Below, in pieces: positions 56,541 to 64,000 of a stretch of 64,000 nucleotides of DNA. Location of the stretch: NCBI RefSeq assembly GCF_032854445.1, contig NC_088301.1:48229116-48293115 (forward strand). The letters run 5' to 3'. The stretch's first letter is position 1, and each line of letters begins with the position of its first letter. The position numbers and the translations under genes are program-made. The stretch is from Liolophura sinensis. Taxonomy: Eukaryota > Mollusca > Polyplacophora > Chitonida > Chitonidae. The notes beneath the pieces are model-generated. The model saw only the letters and a program-made list of their open reading frames with translations. It did not search any database and was not told the DNA's origin.

Positions 56541-59500
56541 GTGAGGTTTTTCCGCTTTTGTGGTATTAACACTTCAGTCATGTAGTTGTAATGTCCACTG
56601 TTTACTCGCTCGACCATTTCTCATGTTTATAAGATGTTGCATAGATTGAGCGCTTATCATTTCTACACATATAATAATGTAATAAATAGTGTATTAACAT
56701 AATAATCGTTCAGCTACCCGCGCTACCTAACAATGAATGTTGTCAGTCATTCAGACTAACCATACCAAATGTAAACGTCGGTTATACGAATGTACACGCA
56801 CGACCGGATTTATAGTTTGCTTCGCGTGTAACAATTTATACTTTACTGGGTTTATGTGAAGACCACAGCATCAGAATACAAAGGATTTGATATTTGCAGA
56901 AATGGAGAATCCGTTGATGTTTGGCGCGTATAAAGATATGAATGTTTCATATTTTCACGAATCGAGAGACCTGTGATGCTGGAAGTATGAAGATTTGATC
57001 TTTATGTTTGATAATTACATGAATTGAGAGATCGGTGATGCTGGAAATATGAAGATATAGAGGATATTGCACAGTGAAGGTTGAATACCATACATATCTT
57101 ACGCGTGAGAGGTGGAAATTATAAATGGGTTATCATTTCTACCTTTCACGATAACAATATTTATGGTATTCAACCTTCACTGTGCAATATTCTATTTATT
57201 ATTTATATCCTGACATTTTCTAAACATGTATATAAATGCGTATCAGTTTATCTGTTGCATCCATGAAAAAAAATGTGCAATGTGCCATCTTCGTCGTATT
57301 TCTGATTCAATTCATACGCGATGCAATTTCGTTAACGTCCGCGCTCACAAAACCTTTTTACAGTTTTAAACGCTGTCTGTAAGTAATTATACACTGTACA
57401 AAGGTGCTTAATGCTAATGCAATATAGGTATTTACGTAAATTAAGCACATGAAGAATTTCTACCACATTTTTGGTGAGCTATATATTGCGCGGAAGTGCA
57501 CGGCCTTGTGATGCTCTCCACGAAGGGTCAAGGTCTCCAGCAGTGTTATAGCAAAATGTAATAACACAAATTATATCTAACTAGTGAAGATATCAGTTTT
57601 ATCAGTGAAGGAAATGCTGGAATTTCACTCATGTATGCATAATAAATGATGTTTATGTATGATAATTACATGAATTGAGAGACCGGTGATGTTGGATGTG
57701 TATGAAGATCCAATGTTTATGTTTGATAATTACATGAATTGAGAGACCAGTGATGTTGTATGAAGATATGAAGTTAGTCTGATATTATATTTACATGAAT
57801 GGAGAGAGCTGTAACGCTGGAAGTCTATGAAGATATACATGTGATGTATTATATTTGGAGAAATGAAGAGGATAGGGATGCTGGGACGCCTTTGAAGATA
57901 TGAAGTTAATGTTTACTATTTACAAGAATAGTCAGACCAGTGATATTGGAAATGTATGAAGATATACGTGCATGAAGTACTGTTTGATAATTACACGAAC
58001 TGAGAGTCCTGGGGCCACTTTCACAAAACTTTGCAAGTTATGTTTCTCGTAACTGTTTTTTATAAAAGACGTTGTCTGGGTTATAGTGCCATATGGCGAC
58101 GTCATTTACGATAAGTGTTACGAAAAATTGATCTACGAAGTTTTGTGACAGGAGCCCCAGTGATGGTTGAAGTGAATAAAGTATATGTTTGATATTTGGA
58201 GATATATAGACCTGTGATGACAGATGCATGACGGTATGAAGTTAATGTTTGATAATTACAGGGAATTGTGAGGCCTGCGATCTTGGAAGTGTATACACAT
58301 GACGTTAGGAAGTTCATGTATGATATTTGTAGAAATCGAGGACAGTAATGTTGGAAGTGTGTTAAGATATGGTGAAGTTAATGCATGATATTTACAGGAA
58401 TCGAGAAACCAGTTAACCAGAAGTGTACGACGATATGAAGTTAATGTATGATATTAACAGGAATCGAGATACTAATAATGGTAAACGTGTTTAAAGTTAA
58501 TGTATGATATTTGCACAAATCTAAAAGACATGTTATGGTGAATGTATGGAGATATGAAGTTATTGTTTGCTATTTACAGGAAGCGAGAGACCAGTGATGT
58601 TCGAGATATATGAAGAGATCAAGTTAATGTATGATATTAGTGGAAATGAAGAAAATGGTAATGCTGGAAGTGTATGGGATATGAAGTTAATGTATGATAT
58701 TTGCAGAACTCGAGAGACCAGTGATGTTCGACGCATATGAAAGGAATTCTGCCATTACGCCATACGTCAAGGATATAGCGGCATGCTGAAAACATTAGGT
58801 GATGACTTCGTGTCCTTCCTTAAGCGGCTAGACTTCCTACACACTATACTGGCGGCAACTTATGACGGAATGATACCTCCCTCATTTTCGGTAATAAATT
58901 AACTAAAACTCGTTATGCTTTAATTAGGTATAGTAGCTGTTTTATTTGACTGGGGCTACGGTTGTGAGAGCGTTGTCCGCAATAAGTATCCAATATAAAT
59001 TTGCCAAAAAACAATCAGCCTTAGGTAGGATTGGCGGAATCAAAAAATGATGTGAACGCAATGTGGTCATTTTTGCAAACTGTACCTTTATGGACAGGGT
59101 GTGATGTTGTCAGTCTCCATACATTTATTGACTGTCTGTTCTCTTTATTCAAGAGATACTCGTCAACCAGAGGTAATTCCATTGACTTTGCGGTGTTTTA
59201 TAGGTAGCTATAGAAAAATACCTCATTTTGAAATGCATGCTTAAAATACATGTTTTTATCATGTAATTTAGGTGTGAAGAAGAAAATGGACATGTGTACT
59301 TACACATGTTTTCCAAACGAGGGCGTGGCCTGCATCATATTGCCGTAGGTAAGCACATGCACATTGATATGTATCAGTTTTAAGGCTTGCAAAATGAATT
59401 ACCGCTTTGACTACTGCAACTGAATCTATTCTGGGCACCAAGCTCAAGCGAGCGGCACATTTGACGGCCAAATCTATGACGTAGAATTAGTTTGACTTTG

Positions 59501-60881
59501 TCACTTTTAACTTTATTTGGCGTTAAAATCTGTATGGGCTATACAGTACATATTTCCAGGATAAATAATGCAAGAGTTAAGAAGAGTTATATCCACCCCC
59601 CCCCCCCCCCCACCCCCACTTGTATAAAAATGTACGAAAGTCAAACAGTTATATATAGCTTGACTCAGTAACTATGAGTTAGCCGTGGGTACTGTCCTGT
59701 TAGCACTGTTCTGTTAGTTCTGTTATTTCTGTTAGTTCTGCTAATGTTCTAGACCATTGTCAGTGTTGGCCATTATCAGATTAGCCCAGATTTATGTCCC
59801 TCAGTAGTGTTTCATACTATGTACACAATATTATTTACTCAGGTGACGTGTATAGCTTCCTTCACCCATAAGCCATACACGACCACACGGATAAACCTGT
59901 GCAGAAAGCGCATCAGGCCTAAAGAAATGTTACATAGCTGGAAAGATTATGACCGCTAAAATCATTGGATAATTTGTGTGAAATGCAATTGTTATTTTCT
60001 CTTTTCATTTTGCTACAGGATTGGTACGTGAGGTCGGAATTCAGTTCTTCCACGTTGATACTGAACCCAGGGTATTGTCTGTGGAACCACTTGTTCACGA
60101 TCCCCGCGGATTTAAGGAACATGCAGTGATAGAAATTTTCACAAATACTCAAATGAATCAGGATGAAAGGACAATGCCATCGTTACCATGTACAGCTGAT
60201 GACGCAGAATGTCCCTTTCGAGAATGCGACATTTCTGAACTTGTAATTTCCTCCTCTAGTTTCCACAAAGCAGTACCGTACCATTTAATTGTGGATGAAG
60301 ACTTTATGTTACGAGGATGTGGAAATGCCATGCAGAAATTGTTATGTAATGCGAATTTCAAAGACAGACGCCTTAATGCTTTATTCAAACTCATTGATCC
60401 AGAAGTGGAGTTTTCATATGCGGAAGTTTTGAGGCAGCTTAACGAATCTTTCACTTTGTTGTTTTATCAAAACACAGAAAACAATGATACTCAGCAAATT
60501 ACTTTTAAAGGTAAGTTTAACTTATTCATAAGGATGGGTCAGTCGGTCTTACCGTTCATCTCACTGCACGGTAATGAAGCATAATGGTATTGTAATGGAC
60601 GGGTTGCGATTTGTCCCCAACGTGTAAACAGAGCTGGTTATATATTCCAGCACAATGACCAATGAGTCTCAGACCAACGCGGTGGCTGTGAGTTCAAGCC
60701 CAGTAAATGCTGGCTTCCTCACCGGCTGTTCGTGGGCATGTCTTCGAGCCACATGCGGATGGTCGTGGATTTCCACCCACGGGCCCTTCCCGGTTTCCTC
60801 CCACCATAATGCTGGCCGCCGACGTGTAAGTGAAATATTCTTGAGTGCGGCGTAAAACACCAATCAAATAAATAAATGAAT

Positions 60882-60968
<87 letters not shown>

Positions 60969-63453
60969 GATATAGCTCACTTGCCTGCTCAGGCACAGAA
61001 AATAGACTGTCACTGTGTAAGACCAATCATACAGCGTCTGTGATGTCGATGCCATTTTCTCTTTGCAACCAGACCAAGTGTAAATTATACTAATTGTTTC
61101 TTAACACCAAGTGTATGCCTATATGAGCCGCCGCTTGGATCGGTAGTAGCTTGTCATGGCAAAACCTAGTTACAGCTGAACACAATATGTACCTTTAAAA
61201 AATTGTGTGCACTGAAGTAGTACATTGTATAGATTCTAGTTTACAGGGTTGCTTACTCACTGATAGTATGCTTTGTATATGAACCTTTGCCAAACTCAAT
61301 CGAAATGAATTTATTAAGCAAAGATATTGAAAAGAATTAATACATCAACTGACTAAATAGCTTTCAAATACTTGTTAGAATTTAGAAACTGAGAAAGGTT
61401 AGAACAAGAACATCGTGAGTGCTGATGAAACACTGCAGGTCATGCCCATGCACCACTACAATGAAACCGACATCACAGGAGACGAGGGGATGTATGTTGA
61501 ACAATGCGACTCCAGGAACAAAAAAAAATAGTTTGGAGAAAAGAAGAATGTTGTGTTTATTGTTTTGCTACATTTGATTCTAGGTGGGTTTTCACTGATT
61601 TCTTAATTACCTTAATTCAGTTTTAAACAAGTAATTGATGTTCATAGTTTAATACAAAGTTAAGATACTTTTCTCTACACACAGAACCTGTTCTAGGCGT
61701 CATGCTGAACGTTAAAATCTAGTATGGATCTGAAATGAGCTATATTCTCGCCTTACCCAGATTAGTCTGGAGGAGCGTGTTTAGGCATTAAGGTCTAGGT
61801 TTGTTATAGTTCCTCTCCCTGTCCATGCTTTAAATCTCCCTGGTAATTCAAATCTAATAACTGGTAGGCTCTGTTATCTCTGTTTCAAATATACCTATCA
61901 AGCATTTGTTCATTTTGTTCATTTCATTTTTGTTCATCAGTGCTGAACATCTGAGCAATTTTATACTTACTAATATATGCACACAAAACCACCTCTGACC
62001 GGAATTTAAGGAAATACAAGAGTGAAATTACATTATTTTGCATATTATTATTCACATATTATTTAAACGCCACTCGACCTGGATTTCCGATCGCCAAATT
62101 AAAATATGTGCATGTATAATCATTACCTAGAATTGGTTTTCAACGATTGATAGAATATATATGTGTGAAAAAGAGGTCTTCGTGATCGAGGGTATTTGCA
62201 CACCAGCGCGGCACAGTGAGCTCAGAGCTTTTCACCAATGTGATCGCAGTGAGTTAAAGTCCAGCTTATGCTGGTTTTCTCTCCGGCGGTTCGTGGGCAT
62301 TTCCGTCAGCAACGTGCGGATGATCGTTTGTGTCCGCCTGGCTCAGCCCGGTTTCCTCCCACCATAATGTTTGCCGCCGTCTTATAAGTGAAATATTCTT
62401 GAATACTGTGCAAAACACCAATCAAATAAATAAATAAACTATATATAGGTGATAAAACGAGATTCTGTCTTGGCTTAGTCCCTCAATACTTTGGGGTTTG
62501 CACGGTTAGCTTTAACGGTTGTTTCAAACGATACATATAATTGTCTTTGATTTTGTCTGTTAAACACCAAGGTCAATTTATACAGATGGACAACTCGACG
62601 AACTTGGCGTTCATTGGTTCACCATACTTTGCAAGCCTCAGAGATCTAATGAACAACAAAGTAGCGTTGACGACCTTCCCCAAAGATGACATAGTCACAG
62701 AACTGTTTTTCATCAGTGAAAAGGCAAAGACTGAAGTTCAGATCAGGTTTGGAATTATAGGCCAATATTTAGGTCTGAATTCAACACTGTACGATGTCAC
62801 AATACATCTCATTAAATATTGTCATACAATGCACCAGCACACACAGCATGGGTAGTTTTACCATGAACGGCCAAGTTGCAATTATAGTTGTTGGTCATGA
62901 AAACATTCGTATAGCGTCCATTCGTTATCTAGTTATGTAGAAATCCGGACATGGTAGATGAAATATATGAGGTATGACCTCCATGTTGTACGTCTTTGAT
63001 GGGTGGCTCGAGGACAAGCTACACAGAAGGTCCAAATGACAATAGAATGCATCGTTTTCCCTGTGACGTTCAGTTTTAAACAAGCTTTATAAGCACACGT
63101 ATACGGATAATTGTGACGTGATAAGAGAAAAAAACAAATCAGTTCACAGCTGATTTCTAAAATTGTATTAGGCAGTCTCTATCAACATAAGAAATTGTGT
63201 TTGAGCATATTACGCTTAAAAGCATATTACAGTGACATTTTAGATGTTGTTACAGGACAATTATTGACGTAAATGTAAGATATTAGTGTCTTTTTTTTTC
63301 ATTTCAGCAAAAGACTAGATACGACAACTGTCGAGTTACAGAAGCTTTCTAATGAATTGGAAAAGGAGAAAAAGCGGACAGACGAGTTGCTTTATCAGAT
63401 TTTACCCTCCAGAGTGGCACACCAGCTAAGAGATGGCCAACGAGTAGACGCAG
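56440..63453 (+). CDS. Soluble guanylate cyclase beta-type subunit, partial gene (overview)
   Basis: Six exons are read: 56440-56540, 58744-58890, 59272-59348, 60019-60510, 62572-62746 and 63308-63453. Domain order is H-NOX (haem), HNOBA/PAS-like, signalling coiled coil; the adenylate/guanylate cyclase catalytic domain should follow beyond the window. Such proteins dimerise, bind NO or O2 at haem and make cGMP from GTP in the cytosol. The coiled coil ends 'QLRDGQRVDAG', closer in my memory to beta-2/atypical subunits than to beta-1. Introns from 59349 on are GT-AG with compatible phases. The first exon and a small H-NOX exon between 56540 and 58744 are not found. The third junction is off by one base. 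A working gene is likely but not certain. Confidence 0.85.
57066..57189. mobile_element. 124-bp near-complete hairpin element
   Basis: Terminal arms of 26 bp (TTGCACAGTGAAGGTTGAAT...) are perfect inverted repeats bounded by TA. The inner 30 bp of each side also pairs with mismatches, leaving a loop of a few bases. MITE-like; in sGC pre-mRNA it would form a long stem. Confidence 0.9.
58011..58158. mobile_element. 148-bp terminal-inverted-repeat insertion
   Basis: GGGGCCACTTTCACAAAACT at the left and AGTTTTGTGACAGGAGCCCC at the right are inverted repeats with a few mismatches. An inner pair 'TCGTAAC'/'GTTACGA' is also present. It splits one minisatellite unit ('GAGAGTCC' / 'AGTGATGG'). Confidence 0.75.
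58744..58890 (+). CDS. sGC exon: H-NOX haem-ligand region
   Basis: Reads 'EFCHYAIRQGYSGMLKTLGD', then 'DFVSFLKRLDFLHTILAATY', then 'DGMIPPSFS'. This is the H-NOX stretch FC-x4-GY-x2-ML-x-TLG...LD-x-LH...Y-x-M-x-x-PSF. The His in 'LDFLH' is the proximal haem ligand position (His105 in human beta-1) and the Pro of 'PSF' is also conserved. Donor GTAATA follows. The acceptor (TATGAAAG) is weak and lies in the last minisatellite unit; an in-frame TGA just before it requires the exon to start at or after 58741. Confidence 0.88.
59272..59348 (+). CDS. sGC exon: H-NOX propionate-motif region
   Basis: Acceptor ATTTAG, donor GTAAGC. The frame from 59273 reads 'CEEENGHVYLHMFSKRGRGL', then 'HHIAVG'. This matches RC-x4-DG-x-L-x-LHYYS-x-R-x-GL-x-x-IV-x-G. 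The YxSxR motif that holds the haem propionates is M-F-S-K-R: Ser and Arg kept, Tyr replaced by Met. It ends in phase 1 and joins exactly with the next exon. Its first base G is one too many for the previous exon's phase. Confidence 0.85.
59596..59610 (+). repeat. C homopolymer run
   Basis: 15 C followed by A and five C, in an sGC intron. Confidence 0.95.
60019..60510 (+). CDS. sGC exon: end of H-NOX and most of HNOBA domain
   Basis: Acceptor TTTTGCTACAG, donor GTAAGT. About 164 codons. It opens with 'LVREVGIQFFHVDTEP', the last H-NOX strand. A linker with 'CPFRECDISEL' leads to 'FHKAVPYHLIVDEDF', 'GCGNAMQKLL' and 'LFKLIDPEVEFSYAEVLRQL', the signature of the HNOBA (haem NO binding associated, PAS-like) domain that mediates dimer contacts. 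It enters with two bases completing a Gly codon and leaves in phase 1. Confidence 0.93.
60583..60880 (+). mobile_element. SINE type B in sGC intron
   Basis: Head 'ATGGTATTGTAATGGACGGG' and 'GTAAACAGAGCTGGTTATAT', then 'GTGAGTTCAAGCCC', the shared core ('GGATGGTCGTGG', 'CATAATGCTGGCCGCC') and an AAAT tail. Same head as 29762-30053, so the two define the family limits. Confidence 0.85.
60881..60962. repeat. TA microsatellite at SINE tail
   Basis: TA repeat starting at the tail of the SINE, probably grown from it. Confidence 0.95.
62171..62437 (+). mobile_element. SINE type A, diverged, in sGC intron
   Basis: 'CACCAATGTGATCGCAGTGA', 'TTAAAGTCCAGCTTATGCTG', 'CTCAGCCCGGTTTCCTCCC', 'CATAATGTTTGCCGCCG' and an AAAT tail. 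The head is diverged ('GAGGTCTTCGTGATCGAG'), so the 5' limit is approximate. Confidence 0.8.
62572..62746 (+). CDS. sGC exon: C-terminal part of HNOBA domain
   Basis: The preceding exon's last G plus GT forms Gly, giving 'GQFIQMDNSTNLAFIGSPYF', then 'ASLRDLMNNKVALTTFPKDD' and 'IVTELFFISEKAKTEVQIS'. This is the HNOBA end (pattern RGQMxxL...FLCSPxxxxLxxLxxxxLxLSDIPxHDxTRELxxxxE). Acceptor AACACCAAG is a little weak; donor CAG/GTTTGG. Phase 2 at the end joins with the next exon. Confidence 0.9.
63308..63453 (+). CDS. sGC exon: signalling coiled coil
   Basis: Acceptor TTTTTTTTTCATTTCAG, donor GTATAA. Reads 'KRLDTTTVELQKLSNELEKE', 'KKRTDELLYQILPSRVAHQL', 'RDGQRVDAG'. This is the helix that couples sensor and catalytic domains in sGC (LExEKKKTDxLLYxxLPxxVAxxL). 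The next exon should begin the cyclase domain, but none is seen before 64000. Confidence 0.93.
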
Positions 63454-64000
63454 GTATAACATATCATGTCATATGTCTATATCTGTTGCCCTCATAATAC
63501 AGAGGCAACCTATATTTTTTGATATCTGGTCATTGACATATGCGCCCCTTTACCAGGAAAGGAATCACATAGTTTTAGCGCAGGTTCGCTGGGACTAACT
63601 GTCCCTAAACTAATGGGGTGCAGTCTCTTCAAATCCAACTCCCATTGTATTGTTACGGCTGGATGCAGGTTAACGTCATGGGGTTTGTCAGGTACCTGGC
63701 GAATATCAGTGGTTTACTCTGGGCGTTTCTGTCGCCAATAAACCTGACCACCTTCGTAACTGACAAAAATTCTTGAGGCCGTATTTCACCGGTTAAGTGT
63801 GACCACTTGACAGCTATCACACTGTCGAGGCTGCTCTGGTCTTACTCTTTATGCTGTATATCTTTATTTGTTTTAAGATGGGCGCTAAGAAGTAATTTAG
63901 AAAATATATCAAGTATATTCAGAGCTCATTCACTTGAAACACCTTGAAGTTGATCATTGCTCGGTGATATCTGAAGGGATAATGATTTAAACTCATCAAA
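63454..64000 (+). other. sGC intron, incomplete
   Basis: Intron following the coiled-coil exon, running off the window. It contains an IR1 copy. No cyclase catalytic motif is present. Confidence 0.8.
63765..63870 (+). repeat. Interspersed repeat IR1, short copy
   Basis: 'GCCGTATTTCACCGGTTAAG', 'TATCACACTGTCGAGGCTGC', 'TTTATGCTGTATATCTTTAT'. Confidence 0.8.

Larger units (their letters stand above)
56935..58740 (+). repeat. Minisatellite M2 in the sGC intron
   Basis: Degenerate units of about 60-66 bp with consensus pieces 'ATGAAGTTAATGTATGATAT', 'TTTACAGGAATCGAGAGACC' and 'AGTGATGTTGGAAGTGTATG'. It is interrupted by unique sequence and by inverted-repeat elements at 57066 and 58011. The last unit runs right up to the exon at 58744. 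Confidence 0.85.
56541..58743 (+). other. sGC intron(s) with an expected but unseen small H-NOX exon
   Basis: By family comparison about 14-16 residues (the 'FGxYFF' helix) are missing between the flanking exons, and the phases require an exon of length 3n+2. A stretch near 57445-57485 reads 'MKNFYHIFGELYI', suggestive, but no acceptor and donor fit the required phases. Most of the interval is minisatellite. Confidence 0.5.
60511..62571 (+). other. sGC intron with two SINEs and a TA tract
   Basis: GT (60511) to AG (62571). No other exon is seen inside. Confidence 0.8.

Noticed and set aside
56295-56585. Alternative open frame over the first sGC exon seen
   Set aside because: It has no similarity to H-NOX; the other frame matches the family spacing and gives a usable splice phase.
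57445-57485. Candidate small H-NOX exon ('FGELYI')
   Set aside because: Similarity is short and neither an acceptor nor a donor fits the phases required by the flanking exons.

Overview
This is a repeat-rich, AT-rich stretch of animal nuclear DNA. Spliced exons with GT-AG introns, tRNA-derived SINEs, a BEL/Pao LTR retrotransposon, relics of a Penelope-like reverse transcriptase, microsatellites and minisatellites all exclude a bacterial, viral or organellar source. Two of the SINE types look like those I know from mollusc genomes, so a mollusc or another lophotrochozoan is the best guess. The species cannot be named from the sequence alone.

The only host gene I can support is at the right end on the + strand (56.4-63.5 kb). 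It is a soluble guanylate cyclase subunit of beta type. Six coding exons can be read: three for the haem-binding H-NOX (HNOB) domain, one long exon for the end of H-NOX plus the HNOBA/PAS-like domain, one for the rest of that domain, and one for the signalling coiled coil. The first exon, one small H-NOX exon and the catalytic cyclase exons were not found or lie beyond the window. The gene has two oddities: the haem-propionate motif YxSxR reads MxSxR, and one exon junction is off by one base.

Layout: 0.3-0.5 kb, a full SINE with perfect target duplications. 2.7-9.6 kb, a degenerate Penelope-like RT copy and a cluster of an unnamed interspersed repeat. 9.6-27 kb, a long same-orientation array in which two kinds of imperfect stem-loop alternate; it contains a 200-N assembly gap flanked by identical 102-bp sequences and a roughly 3-kb segmental duplication. 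27-35 kb, a LINE endonuclease fragment, SINEs and another RT copy. 35-39 kb, no gene seen, with G-rich and TA tracts. 39-44.5 kb, a decayed BEL/Pao element (gag, zinc knuckle, protease, RT, RNase H, integrase) whose RT is split by an inverted duplication and an inserted composite repeat. 44.5-56 kb, non-coding, with an interrupted minisatellite at 48 kb. 56.4-64 kb, the guanylate cyclase gene, with a minisatellite, two small inverted-repeat elements and three SINE or TA blocks in its introns.

Nearly everything left of 56 kb is mobile or tandem repeat DNA. I see no metabolic operon, CRISPR array, rRNA or genuine tRNA gene.
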